From Claveliimonas acetigenes (GTDB lineage: Bacteria > Bacillota > Clostridia > Lachnospirales > Lachnospiraceae), in NCBI RefSeq assembly GCF_025567385.1, contig NZ_JAOQJU010000005.1, positions 1-64,000 on the forward strand: 64,000 nt of DNA, given 5' to 3'. Shown piece after piece: positions 44,912 to 53,682 of the stretch. The position numbers and the translations under genes are program-made. Each line of letters opens with the position of its first letter. Position 1 is the first letter of the stretch. The notes under the pieces are model-generated. The model was given only the letters and a program-made list of their open reading frames with translations. It did no database searches and was not told the DNA's origin.

Positions 44912-45397
44912 TTATATCTGAATGGAGTTTACTGCAAGAATAGAGATCAAAAGTGCAAGGATTGCATAAGTCTCAACCATCGCCGGGAAAAGCATTGCTT
45001 TACCGAACTGATCCGGTTTCTTTGCAACAATTCCGATAGACGCTACTGCCGTCTTGCCCTGGTGTCTTGCGGAAATCAGTCCTACGATCGCGATTGGAAG
45101 GCAGGCTACCAATATCAGAAGACCTGTCTGCACATCCAGATCAGCCGGTTGTCCGCCCAGAAGTCCAACCTTAGAAAGCGTAATAAACGCTACCAGCAGC
45201 CCGTAAATACCCTGCGTACCGGGCAGAAGCTGAATAATCAATACCTTTGCGAATTTTGCCGGATCCTCCGTTACAACTCCGGCTGCCGCCTGTCCTGCGA
45301 CACCAACACCATAGGCAGAACCCATACCTGCCAAAATAACAGCTAACGCTGCTCCCAATAATGCATAAACAAGCCCCATATTACTTAAAATATTCAT
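44912..45397 (-). CDS. ntpK: V/A-type ATPase subunit K (membrane ring proteolipid, Na+ type)
   Basis: The 161-aa protein has four membrane helices in two homologous hairpins. It keeps all the side chains that bind Na+ in the Enterococcus hirae K ring: the LLPGTQG loop (Thr and Gln), Gln in ARHQGK, and the ion-carrying Glu in AMVETYAIL. Only the second hairpin carries the carboxylate, as in the duplicated 16-kDa type. Starts immediately at the subunit I stop (one-base overlap). Confidence 0.95.
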   Translation of the reverse strand: MNILSNMGLVYALLGAALAVILAGMGSAYGVGVAGQAAAGVVTEDPAKFAKVLIIQLLPGTQGIYGLLVAFITLSKVGLLGGQPADLDVQTGLLILVACLPIAIVGLISARHQGKTAVASIGIVAKKPDQFGKAMLFPAMVETYAILALLISILAVNSIQI

Positions 45398-47415
45398 TAC
45401 AAATTTTCCTCCTTAATATCTACATATTTTGTATCTGCTTTAAACGGCTCGAACGCCTTCCCGCCGCCTTCATAAAATTTACCAAAGAATTCCACAAACT
45501 GAAGACGGTTCGTGTGTACATATGCTCCCAACAGGTTAATCGCCAGATTCAATGTATGTCCCACAAGGAACACCAGTATAAATCCGATTGCCCCCACAAC
45601 TCCGCTGCCGAACATGCTTGCCATCTGGTTAATAACCGAAGCGATAACGCCTGTAGCAAGTCCCAGCGCCAGCAGACGGGAGTAGGACAGCACATCGCTC
45701 AGCCATCCGGTTACATTGTAAAGGTCGTAAGCCCCCAGTGCGATTCTCAGCGCCGGGTTCTTATTCGCCCGCCCTGACATAAGCAGCAGACCTACCGCGC
45801 CGAATATTGCCAGTCCTTTTGAAAATGTCTGCAATCCCGGCGAGAACGTAATCTTCGTCTGCGCAATGGATGCGAAAATATCTGTGGGCAGAAGCATCAG
45901 TATCAGTCCCACCAGAAATGCATACCAAAGAATTACGTCACAGAAAAAGTCCATCACTTTGCCATCTTTCAAATAAGCATAACCTTTGATTCCAAGTCCG
46001 GTAAAAAGATGAATAACGCCAAACAGCATGGAAAATACCAACAGCTTCATCGGGTCATCCAGCGGCACAAACCATAGCGCCGGAATGGTAACTGTCTTCC
46101 CGAAAAATGTCGCTGATACAATATCTACCACATTTCCAAAATATCCGCCAAACAAGATTCCCCATATCATTGTGGAAACTCCGCAATACATAAACATCTT
46201 CAATGATTTGTGCATTCCCTCGCTCATACGCGGGAACTTCTTAAGTGCGGCAAAGCATCCGATTGCAATAATCGCTCCGTACGCCGCATCTGAAAGCATC
46301 ATTCCAAAGAAGAACACATAAAAAAACGACATAACCACCGTCGGATCTACTTCACCTTTATGCGGCAGTCCGTAAGATTCAAGCACGCCTTCCACACTGG
46401 AAGAAAACTTATTATTCTGCAGAATAACCGGCGCTTCTTCATCTTCTTTCAGTTCCTCCACATCCACAATGCAGTCAAACCTCTCACCAATTGCTTTCTG
46501 AACCGCCGGAACCGCCCTTTTCGCCACGTATCCGCTGATGACAAATGTCCGCTGAGACTGTGGAATTGTCCCCAGCACTTCATATTTTTCCGCTCTCATG
46601 CGGAAATAATCGGATATCAACTTCAGGTCTTCCCTGCTGCCCGCATACCCTTCAATCTCTTCCGTAAGCCTGGCAATTTTCTTATCTAAATTTTCTATTT
46701 CCGCCTCGAGCATTGCTTCCAGCTCTTTCGGCACCCTGTTCGTCATCTGTGACGGTCTGGCAAATCCTTCTGCCCTGAGAGCATTTTCTACTGTCTGTTC
46801 CTGCTCCTTCATACAGAATACTGCCAGATAGACTGCATCCTTGTCGGACTCCACAATCTGTACGTCATAAGCCTCAACTTCCGGCGCATGTCCGGCAACC
46901 GCTGCATAGATATCTTCCAGCGTAACACTGCCCGCCATCGTCCCCACAAGCATAGCGGTGGTTTTTGTGCCCGGATAATTCATAGGAACCTCCAGTCCAA
47001 GCCAGGGCTGCAGGCTTTCTATCTGATTCCGAAGCTTCAGAATGTCCGCCTTGCTTTCTGCAATCTCTTTGTCCAGGGCAAGTAAATGGTTTGCCCTGCC
47101 AATGATTTCCTCCTTGTCCGCTTCTGCCTTCCGGAACACTTCCTCTTCTACCAGCTTCTTCCCTTCCAGAGCAGCGAACAGCGAATGCTTTTCCGGAACG
47201 TAGCGTTCCAGTACGTCCAGCGCCTGATCCGTCAGCTGCGCTTTTTTCTCAAAGTTCTGCCTGGCATTCAGTGTATCCATTTTTGCAAAATCTTCGTCAT
47301 CGTCTATGATCTGATTCATCTCCATAATTCCCATAGACTGGAGCTTTTCCAGGATAACCTTACGGTCTTTTTTAAGTGCGCAGATACTTACTCTTTGCAT
47401 CTGCAATACTGACAT
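45397..47415 (-). CDS. ntpI: V/A-type ATPase subunit I (membrane stator, a-subunit)
   Basis: The 672-aa protein has a cytosolic N-terminal half (about residues 1-350, coiled-coil arms around VEEEVFRKAEADKEEIIGRANHLLALD) and a membrane half with about eight helices. These include FFGMMLSDAAYGAIIAIGCF, FGGYFGNVVDI, LSDVLSYSRLLALGLATGVIASVINQMA (conserved Arg of the ion half-channels) and LVGHTLNLAINLLGAYVHTNRLQFVEFFGKFYEGGG. Confidence 0.95.
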   Translation of the reverse strand: MSVLQMQRVSICALKKDRKVILEKLQSMGIMEMNQIIDDDEDFAKMDTLNARQNFEKKAQLTDQALDVLERYVPEKHSLFAALEGKKLVEEEVFRKAEADKEEIIGRANHLLALDKEIAESKADILKLRNQIESLQPWLGLEVPMNYPGTKTTAMLVGTMAGSVTLEDIYAAVAGHAPEVEAYDVQIVESDKDAVYLAVFCMKEQEQTVENALRAEGFARPSQMTNRVPKELEAMLEAEIENLDKKIARLTEEIEGYAGSREDLKLISDYFRMRAEKYEVLGTIPQSQRTFVISGYVAKRAVPAVQKAIGERFDCIVDVEELKEDEEAPVILQNNKFSSSVEGVLESYGLPHKGEVDPTVVMSFFYVFFFGMMLSDAAYGAIIAIGCFAALKKFPRMSEGMHKSLKMFMYCGVSTMIWGILFGGYFGNVVDIVSATFFGKTVTIPALWFVPLDDPMKLLVFSMLFGVIHLFTGLGIKGYAYLKDGKVMDFFCDVILWYAFLVGLILMLLPTDIFASIAQTKITFSPGLQTFSKGLAIFGAVGLLLMSGRANKNPALRIALGAYDLYNVTGWLSDVLSYSRLLALGLATGVIASVINQMASMFGSGVVGAIGFILVFLVGHTLNLAINLLGAYVHTNRLQFVEFFGKFYEGGGKAFEPFKADTKYVDIKEENL

Positions 47416-47451
47416 AACCTCATCCCTCCTTTTTCGTTATTTTTCTGCATA

Positions 47452-47760
47452 CTACATGAGGTTCGCTATCACCGCGTCAACGGCAGCAGCTTCCTTTTTT
47501 TTCGCGGCTGCTTTCAGCGCCGCCATCTCTTTCTCCACGCCGGAAAGCGCTTCCTGCATTTCCTTCTCCCCTTCTGCTTTTGCTGCATCCAACGCTTTTT
47601 CCGCTTTTGTTTTCGCATCTTCCAAAGCTTTTTCTTTGATTTTTCCGGCCTCTTCCGATGCATGATTCAGGATATCAGCGCATCTGGCTTCTGACTGTCT
47701 GACAATCTCTTCCGCCTGCTGCTCTGCCTCCCTTATCGTCTTAATGGTCTCTTCTACCAT
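47452..47760 (-). CDS. ntpF: V/A-type ATPase short peripheral-stalk subunit (G/H type)
   Basis: The 102-aa protein is almost entirely a helical Ala/Glu/Lys coiled coil (TIKTIREAEQQAEEIVRQSEARCADILNHASEEAGKIKEKALEDAKTKAEKALDAAKAEGEKEM). It is first in the operon, where NtpF/AhaH subunits usually sit, and would pair with subunit E. The start MVEETIK has GAGAGGTGG upstream. Confidence 0.85.
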   Translation of the reverse strand: MVEETIKTIREAEQQAEEIVRQSEARCADILNHASEEAGKIKEKALEDAKTKAEKALDAAKAEGEKEMQEALSGVEKEMAALKAAAKKKEAAAVDAVIANLM

Positions 47761-47787
47761 TTGTTCACCACCTCTCTTGTTGTACAA

Positions 47788-47816
47788 ATTGTACTATGGA
47801 AGAATGAAAAAGTCTA
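47788..47816 (-). promoter_or_regulatory. Sigma-A promoter of the V-ATPase operon
   Basis: Minus-strand TAGACT (47816-47811), 17-bp spacer, TACAAT (47793-47788), roughly 30 bp upstream of the first subunit gene. The -35 differs from consensus at the second and sixth positions. Confidence 0.6.
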
Positions 47817-47848
47817 GTAAAACTGGTTAATGTTTTATAAAATTTCAT

Positions 47849-48343
47849 TTACTCCCACTCGAGCCTGTGCAGCTGTCCCTCCAGGTTCATCCCTGCAAAT
47901 CCATTCTGCCTTAATGCCTCGTACAGGACGATTGCCACCGAGTTTCCGAGATTCAGGGAACGGATGTCTCCTACCATAGGTATACGCACGCTGTCTTCCT
48001 TATGTTTTACCAATATCTCTTCCGGTATTCCTCCGCTTTCCTTTCCAAACATAATATAACAATCCGGCTCATAGTTCACATCCGTATATACATTTGGCGC
48101 TTTCGTCGTTGCCATATAAATCTTCGCTCCCGGATTCTTTTCCATAAAATCATCAAAATCAATGTAAGTCTGCACATCCAGGTCATTCCAGTAGTCCATC
48201 CCTGCCCGCTTCAGACTCTTTTCGTCCAGCCGGAAGCCCAGCGGCTCAATCAGATGCAGCCTCGCTCCCGCCGCCACGCAGGTTCGTCCGATATTCCCGG
48301 TATTTGCCGGAATCTCCGGCTCATGCAATACAATATTAATCAT
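47849..48343 (-). CDS. trmL: tRNA (cytidine/uridine-34)-2'-O-methyltransferase
   Basis: The 164-aa minimal SPOUT methyltransferase starts MINIVLHEPEIPANTGNIGRTCVAAGARLHLI, the TrmL signature, followed by KRAGMDYWNDLDV, IMFGKESGGIPEEIL and IPMVGDIRSLNLGNSVAIVLYEALRQ. It methylates the wobble ribose of specific leucine tRNAs. The start overlaps the aminotransferase stop by 8 bases. Confidence 0.93.
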   Translation of the reverse strand: MINIVLHEPEIPANTGNIGRTCVAAGARLHLIEPLGFRLDEKSLKRAGMDYWNDLDVQTYIDFDDFMEKNPGAKIYMATTKAPNVYTDVNYEPDCYIMFGKESGGIPEEILVKHKEDSVRIPMVGDIRSLNLGNSVAIVLYEALRQNGFAGMNLEGQLHRLEWE

Positions 48344-49523
48344 TCCACCGCACTCCCTGCTGATTCCTGAGTCTTCCGATAAATGCCCCCAGACGCCCGA
48401 TTGCTTCTTTCAGGTCTTCCAGCGAATACGCATAAGAAATCCGCAGGAAACCTTCTCCGCACGCTCCGAATGCAGTTCCGGGAACTACTGCTACCTTCTC
48501 TTCTTCCAGGAAGCGCGTCGCAAATTCTTCTGACGTCATGCCAAATTCCTGGATATTGGGGAAAATATAGAAAGCGCCGTATGGCTCAAAGCACTCCAGC
48601 TTCATCCGCTTAAATTCATGCACCAGGAATCTTCTCCGCTGGTTATAGGCTTCACGCATCTGCTGCACTTCACCGTCACAGTTACGCAGTGCTTCCACAG
48701 CAGCGTATTGACTGTTTGTCGGCGCACACATAATCGCGTACTGATGTATTTTCACCATCTGTTCGATAATAAGCTTCGGTCCGCACACATAACCAAGACG
48801 CCAGCCCGTCATGGCAAACCCTTTGGAAAACCCATTAATTACCAGTGTTCTCTCCCTCATCCCGGGCAGGGATGCAATGGAAGTATGGCTGCACTGGTAT
48901 GTAAGCTCAGAATAGATTTCATCAGAAAGCACAAATAAATCATGCTTTTCAATCACTTTTGCAATCGGCTCTAAGTCTTCCCGGGTCATAATCGCTCCCG
49001 TAGGATTATTAGGAAATGGCATAACAAGAATCTTGGTCTTAGGCGTAATCGCTGCCTCCAGCTCTTCAGCCGTCAACTTAAATTCATTCTTCTGCTGCAG
49101 TGGGATTACCACCGGTACACCATCCGCCAGCACGGTACATGGCAGATAAGACACATAGCTCGGCTGCGGAATCAGCACTTCATCTCCCGGCTCCAGCATC
49201 GCCCGGAGCGCAATATCAATTCCTTCGCTTCCTCCTACCGTCACAATAATCTCTGTATTCGGATTATAAGAAACACCGATCTTTCTCGACTCATACTTCG
49301 CAATTTCTTCTTTTAATTCCTTAAGCCCCGCATTAGACGTATAGAATGTTCTTCCTCTTTCCAGAGAATAGATTCCTTCTTCCCGTATTCTCCAGGGCGT
49401 ATCAAAATCCGGTTCCCCCACGCCAAGGGAAATCGCATCTTCCATCTCATTTACCACATCAAAGAATTTGCGGATACCGGATGGTTCGATTTCTACAACT
49501 TTTTTTGACAATGGATTTCTCAT
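48336..49523 (-). CDS. PLP-dependent aminotransferase, class I (PatA/AspC-like)
   Basis: The 395-aa fold-type I aminotransferase has the ISLGVGEPDFDTPWRI start, FYTSNAGLKELKEEIAKY, PNNPTGAIMTREDLEPIA, LSDEIYSELTY, and PLP-lysine in VINGFSKGFAMTGWRLGY; the final Arg motif is GFLRISYAYSLEDL. The substrate is not readable from sequence; aromatic or branched amino acids are plausible. It overlaps the upstream Lrp-type regulator by one base, suggesting that the regulator controls amino-acid use. Confidence 0.9.
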   Translation of the reverse strand: MRNPLSKKVVEIEPSGIRKFFDVVNEMEDAISLGVGEPDFDTPWRIREEGIYSLERGRTFYTSNAGLKELKEEIAKYESRKIGVSYNPNTEIIVTVGGSEGIDIALRAMLEPGDEVLIPQPSYVSYLPCTVLADGVPVVIPLQQKNEFKLTAEELEAAITPKTKILVMPFPNNPTGAIMTREDLEPIAKVIEKHDLFVLSDEIYSELTYQCSHTSIASLPGMRERTLVINGFSKGFAMTGWRLGYVCGPKLIIEQMVKIHQYAIMCAPTNSQYAAVEALRNCDGEVQQMREAYNQRRRFLVHEFKRMKLECFEPYGAFYIFPNIQEFGMTSEEFATRFLEEEKVAVVPGTAFGACGEGFLRISYAYSLEDLKEAIGRLGAFIGRLRNQQGVRWND

Positions 49524-50014
49524 TACGGTGTCACCAGTATCCTTTCCTCTGTTTTTTTCTGTCCCATGACGGTGCCATGATCTTTATATTTTTTCAGAAT
49601 AAAATGTGTAGCGGTTCCCACCACTTCTTCGATCGGCGAAAGTTTGTCCGATACAAAACGTGACACTCCCTGAAGAGTCTTTCCCTCCATCGTAACCAGG
49701 AGATCATAGTCACCGGAAATCAGATACACTGCCGTCACTTCAGGGTATTTGTAAATCCGCTCTGCAATCCGGTCAAATCCTTTGCCTCTCTGCGGCGTCA
49801 CCCGCACTTCAATCAAAGCGTTTACCAGCTCTACGCCGGCCCGATCCCAATCAATCAGGGTATGGTAGCCGCAGATGATTTTCTCCTTCTCCATCGCCGC
49901 AACTTCATTGACAACTGTCACTTCGTCCGTTCCCAGAAGCACCGCAAGTTCCTTAAGGTCAATTCTGCTGTTTGTCTCCAGATAATTTAAAATCTGCCGT
50001 CTGATGTTTTCCAT
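49523..50014 (-). CDS. Lrp/AsnC-family transcriptional regulator
   Basis: The 163-aa protein has an N-terminal helix-turn-helix (ILNYLETNSRIDLKELAVLLGTDEVTVVNEVAAMEKEKII) and a C-terminal RAM ligand-binding domain (ALIEVRVTPQRGKGFDRIAERIYKYPEVTAVYLISGDYDLLVTMEG). Such proteins sense amino acids and control nearby genes. It is coupled to the aminotransferase, which is its most likely target. Confidence 0.9.
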   Translation of the reverse strand: MENIRRQILNYLETNSRIDLKELAVLLGTDEVTVVNEVAAMEKEKIICGYHTLIDWDRAGVELVNALIEVRVTPQRGKGFDRIAERIYKYPEVTAVYLISGDYDLLVTMEGKTLQGVSRFVSDKLSPIEEVVGTATHFILKKYKDHGTVMGQKKTEERILVTP

Positions 50015-50027
50015 ATTTCTTCCTCCA

Positions 50028-50918
50028 TTATATCCATATTTTCATCCACTCATCCGGAGCCGGACGGTCTACGTACCGGAATTCTTCTCCGTTGGTAATT
50101 ATTTTGTCATGATTATCTGTCAGCCGCCCGATGACGGCGGCTTCCATCCCTTCCTGCCTGAACCTTGCTGCCAGCGCTTCTCCGTCATCCGCCACCGCCA
50201 GGAAGCACCCGGCCGACATGAGCTGATAAGGATTCAGCCGGAAATGTTCACACACTTCTATAGTCTCCTGCTTTACAAACATTTTCTTCATATCCACAGA
50301 AAGTCCCGTTCCTGCATCCTGCGCCAGATAATGAAGCGCAGCCAGAATTCCGCCTTCATCTGCCTGCCGGATAAGCCCCGCTTCGCCTCCGATCGCCGCT
50401 TCTATCTTCTTATCTGCAAAAATCTGACTTCTGTAAGACCTGATCTGTCCTAAAAAGGTCCGGGTAAACCTTGCCGAAAGTTCTTCTTCCTTTTCCTCTA
50501 ATATATAAAGCGTTCCTGCCAGTCCAAGCCATCCTGCCTGCACGATTTCCCCGCCTTTACGGTTCGCTTTCTCCCAAGAAGCGGTTTGCCTTCGGGGGGT
50601 AGCGTTCCCCTGCCCATACACAGTCACAATCGTCATGGGGCATTTCAGCGCCGGGTTAAACCCGGCTTCTATTTCCGCCGTCCCGATTCCCGCTTCCTCT
50701 GACAGCTTTTTCATGAACTTCCGCATCCCGTTCATCCGGGATTTGAACGTACTATCCGGCAGCATAATCTTTATCCGCGCGCCTCGCAGAGCAGCTCCTT
50801 TTGCTGCCGCTTCATTGACCGCAGCGGCAAATGCAAAACCGCCTGATTCTCTCGCGCTGCCGCAGGAAACCTTTGTCACACACACATATTCTGAAGCTTC
50901 CATCTCTGTCTGCTGCAT
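50028..50918 (-). CDS. PurM/AIR-synthase-like protein of unknown substrate
   Basis: The 296-aa protein has a C-terminal AIR-synthase-related C domain (LNPYQLMSAGCFLAVADDGEALAARFRQEGMEAAVIGRLTDNHDKIITNGEEFRYVDRPAPDEW), as in hydrogenase-maturation HypE and ThiL-type proteins. The N-terminal half (ARIKIMLPDSTFKSRMNGMRKFMKKLSEEAGI, AGWLGLAGTLYILEEKEEEL) lacks the clear ATP-binding glycine loop of PurM, so catalysis is uncertain. It lies 13 bp upstream of the Lrp gene and probably heads the operon. GAAGGAGGG supports the start. Confidence 0.7.
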   Translation of the reverse strand: MQQTEMEASEYVCVTKVSCGSARESGGFAFAAAVNEAAAKGAALRGARIKIMLPDSTFKSRMNGMRKFMKKLSEEAGIGTAEIEAGFNPALKCPMTIVTVYGQGNATPRRQTASWEKANRKGGEIVQAGWLGLAGTLYILEEKEEELSARFTRTFLGQIRSYRSQIFADKKIEAAIGGEAGLIRQADEGGILAALHYLAQDAGTGLSVDMKKMFVKQETIEVCEHFRLNPYQLMSAGCFLAVADDGEALAARFRQEGMEAAVIGRLTDNHDKIITNGEEFRYVDRPAPDEWMKIWI

Positions 50919-50951
50919 TGCGTTCCCTCCTTCTTATCTGTCCGCCGGAGG

Positions 50952-51056
50952 TTATACCAGCAGATACGGTATCGTCATAGTAGCTACCATTGCCACAATG
51001 ACCAAAAGGATTACAATGGCAACAATCCGCTTCGTTCTTTTATCATTAAACTTCAT
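50952..51056 (-). CDS. Small single-pass membrane protein (34 aa)
   Basis: An ATG at 51056 with GAGGCGGTAAGG upstream opens a 34-codon frame. It has a basic N-terminus (MKFNDKRTKRI) and one membrane helix (VAIVILLVIVAMVATMTIPYLLV), ending TAA. The basic-then-hydrophobic layout resembles small Firmicute membrane proteins of the DUF4044/Prli42 kind. It is oriented with its neighbours. Real translation is plausible but untested. Confidence 0.5.
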   Translation of the reverse strand: MKFNDKRTKRIVAIVILLVIVAMVATMTIPYLLV

Positions 51057-51141
51057 CCTTACCGCCTCTTTTCTCTATCTAACTGTGTCAACTCGCTCCG
51101 GTTTCCGAAGCGTGAGACACTTTCTAAGTATTGTATACTCT

Positions 51142-52848
51142 TTACTGTGATTTTGCAATCAGAATTACTTCCGCTTCTTTCGTAAGCGGATTTCTGTTTC
51201 TATAATCAAAAAGAATGGTCTTTCCCATCTGCAAAAAGCGCTCCAGATGGGTCATTCTCCGCATCTGATTCTTGTCATATTCTTCATATCCGGACAGATA
51301 TTTGTGCTCTCTTGCCTCATTTTCATAAAATGTGCGCAGCTCTTCTTTCGCCATCCGGTACTCTCCCGCAAATGCCGGCCGGCTCTTCGCATTTTCCCGC
51401 AGATAATAATCGTAGGTCAGAAGCTCCCGGTAGAGTTCTGTCCTGCCTGCGTCCTTTTTTGCCGCAAACGCAAGGAATATCTCATATTTTGCCGCCCGGG
51501 AAGGGCTGGCGCCCCGCTGCGCATAAGCCGCATAATATACTGCCAGTTCTTCATACATAGCAAATGCTGACTCATACTTTTCTTCCAGTGCCTTCAAACT
51601 CTGCGTAAATTGTCCGCTATTATAGTACTCCTCCACCATCTCTTCAACGCCCTTTAATCGGAGCACATCCGCATAAGACAGCCATCTGGTACACAGCACT
51701 TCATAGGGCGGTGCATCCTTATATACCAGACCATAGTCCTCACGCCGCTCTTCCATATAGGAGCCTTTCAGCACTTTCAGGAAACCAAGCTGGAGCTGCT
51801 GGGGGCGAAGCGCGTATACATCATCAAATGACCGGGCGAAGCTTTCTATATCCTCGTAAGGCAGCCCCGCAATCAAATCCAGATGCTGATGGACATTCCC
51901 GTTTTTCTGAATCTCCCGCACCCGCTCTGCCACCCTTGGAAACTGCATTGTCCGCCGTATCTCCCGTATCGTGTCCGGGTTGGTGGACTGCACACCGATT
52001 TCCAGTTGAATCAATCCCGGCCGCATAGACTGGATCAGCGCAATTTCTTCATCATTCAGAAGATCCGCAGACACTTCAAAATGGAAGTTCGTAATTCCCC
52101 TGTCGTGCCGGACCAGATACTCCCAAATAGCCATTGCATGTTCATGCCTGCAATTGAAGGTCCGGTCAACGAATTTCACCTGCGGCACTTCTTTTTCAAT
52201 AAAAAACTGCAGCTCCTGCTTCACAAGTTCCAGGTTCCGGAAGCGGAGCTTCTTATCCACCGAAGACAGGCAATAGCTGCAAGAAAAGGGGCAGCCTCTG
52301 CTGCTTTCATAATAAACAATTTTATTCTCAAACCTTTCCATATCACGGTAAATGAAAGGTACTCTATTTAAATCCATCACATCCCGCCAAGGATTTTCTA
52401 TAATCCTGCCGTCTCCGGCACGCCAGGTAATGCCCTCCATGCTATCCAATTCGCTGTCGGACACCAGTGCCGCGAAGGTCTCTTCCCCTTCTCCTTTCAT
52501 TACTCCCGCCGCCTGGGGAAGGCGCTTCAGCACATCCGGCGCATCGTAGGATACCTCCGGACCGCCCAGCCAGATAACAGTATCCGGCAGAATCTTTGCC
52601 GTCTCTTTCACCACATCTTCCACATATCTGATATTCCAGATATAACAGGACAGACACAGCACATCCGGCTTTCTCTTATAAATGTCCATCAGAATCTCGT
52701 CCATCTGCTGGTTAATCGTGTGTTCTGCAATCTCAATCCGGGGACATTTTTCTCCCAATACCTCCTCCGCATATGCTTTCAGACTATATACGGCAAGATT
52801 AGAATGTATATATTTTGCATTTATCGCTGTCAATAGTATTTTTTTCAT
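51142..52848 (-). CDS. B12-binding-domain radical SAM protein (DUF4080 type)
   Basis: The 568-aa protein has an N-terminal cobalamin-binding-like Rossmann domain (about residues 1-140, ILLTAINAKYIHSNLAVYSLKAYA, VLCLSCYIWNIRYVEDVVKETAKILPDTVIWLGGPE). A radical SAM core follows with the 4Fe-4S motif CPFSCSYC at about residue 185, GLIQLEIGVQSTNPDTIREIRR and HLDLIAGLPYED. The C-terminal ~200 residues are of DUF4080 type. The classic B12-binding DxHxxG histidine is not obvious, so cobalamin binding is uncertain. The substrate is unknown. Confidence 0.85.
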   Translation of the reverse strand: MKKILLTAINAKYIHSNLAVYSLKAYAEEVLGEKCPRIEIAEHTINQQMDEILMDIYKRKPDVLCLSCYIWNIRYVEDVVKETAKILPDTVIWLGGPEVSYDAPDVLKRLPQAAGVMKGEGEETFAALVSDSELDSMEGITWRAGDGRIIENPWRDVMDLNRVPFIYRDMERFENKIVYYESSRGCPFSCSYCLSSVDKKLRFRNLELVKQELQFFIEKEVPQVKFVDRTFNCRHEHAMAIWEYLVRHDRGITNFHFEVSADLLNDEEIALIQSMRPGLIQLEIGVQSTNPDTIREIRRTMQFPRVAERVREIQKNGNVHQHLDLIAGLPYEDIESFARSFDDVYALRPQQLQLGFLKVLKGSYMEERREDYGLVYKDAPPYEVLCTRWLSYADVLRLKGVEEMVEEYYNSGQFTQSLKALEEKYESAFAMYEELAVYYAAYAQRGASPSRAAKYEIFLAFAAKKDAGRTELYRELLTYDYYLRENAKSRPAFAGEYRMAKEELRTFYENEAREHKYLSGYEEYDKNQMRRMTHLERFLQMGKTILFDYRNRNPLTKEAEVILIAKSQ

Positions 52849-52864
52849 AAGCTCTCCATAACGG

Positions 52865-52893
52865 TTGACATTTTTCTAAAAACAATTTATAAT
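52865..52893 (+). promoter_or_regulatory. Consensus sigma-A promoter of the SRP RNA
   Basis: TTGACA (52865-52870), 17-bp spacer, TATAAT (52888-52893): a perfect consensus, seven bases before the predicted RNA 5' end. It points away from the divergent radical SAM gene. Confidence 0.88.
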
Positions 52894-52900
52894 ATAATCT

Positions 52901-53160
52901 CGTGCAGCCGGGGTGTTAGCGGTACCTTGTACCTGCAATCCGCTATAGCAGGGGTGAAGCTGTGCAGAGGGCAAAAGCTGGTGAGGCTGCCCTTAGTAAG
53001 CGGCGTTGATGTCTGGGTCTCACGCGACGGGAATCTATGAACCGTGTCAGGTCGGGAACGGAGCAGCACTAAGTAGAACCTTCCGGGTGCCGTGAGGGTG
53101 CCTGGGCTGAGTTAGCTGCTAAGGTAACGCTTGTTGGCCAAGTTCGAAGCACAGCGCACG
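52901..53160 (+). ncRNA. ffs: Signal recognition particle RNA, large (Alu-containing) type
   Basis: About 260 nt. The conserved Ffh-binding helix 8 tip is visible as GTCAGGTCGGGAACGGAGCAGC (53047-53068, with the usual asymmetric loop). The ends CGTGC (52901-52905) and GCACG (53156-53160) pair as the closing helix. The 5' GGGTGTTAGCGG...CTGCAATCCGCTA region forms the Alu-domain fold. It runs opposite to the flanking minus-strand genes and converges on tadA. Ends are estimated to within a few bases. Confidence 0.93.
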
Positions 53161-53172
53161 AAAAAAATAATC

Positions 53173-53682
53173 CTATTTTATTGTACTCTGAACAGAACTC
53201 TTCCTTAAAGCGTCCTGTTCTTTTTTCTTCTTTCGGAGTTCCCGGAAAAATCCACTCATTAACTGACTGCATTCTTCTTCCAGAATCCCCGTTTCTATTT
53301 CTACTTTATGATTGAATCCATCCATCTGCAGCAAATTCAACACAGAACCCGCACAGCCTGCCTTGGGATTCATACAGCCAATCACCACCCTGGTTATGCG
53401 CGCCTGTACAATCGCTCCGGCACACATGGGACAAGGTTCCAGCGTCACATACATGGTACACCCTTCCAGCCGCCAGTCCCCCAGCTTCCTGCTCGCTTTC
53501 TTAATCGCAGCAAGCTCCGCATGGGCAAGGGTATTCTTGTCCACATTCCGGCGGTTGTAGCCTCTGCTGATAATCTTTCCTTCATATACAATCACACAGC
53601 CAATCGGCGTCTCATCAAGAGCATACGCCTTTTTCGCCTGTTTTAAGGCTTCTTTCATATATTTTTTATCCTGATCTGTCAT
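53173..53682 (-). CDS. tadA: tRNA-specific adenosine deaminase
   Basis: The 169-aa zinc deaminase converts adenosine-34 to inosine in tRNA-Arg(ACG). The active site is HAELAAIKKASRKLGDWRL (zinc His and proton-shuttle Glu) and VTLEPCPMCAGAIVQARI (two zinc Cys). The start codon coincides with the edge of palindromic repeat copy B, which supplies the GGAAAGGG upstream sequence, just as at dusB. Confidence 0.95.
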   Translation of the reverse strand: MTDQDKKYMKEALKQAKKAYALDETPIGCVIVYEGKIISRGYNRRNVDKNTLAHAELAAIKKASRKLGDWRLEGCTMYVTLEPCPMCAGAIVQARITRVVIGCMNPKAGCAGSVLNLLQMDGFNHKVEIETGILEEECSQLMSGFFRELRKKKKEQDALRKSSVQSTIK

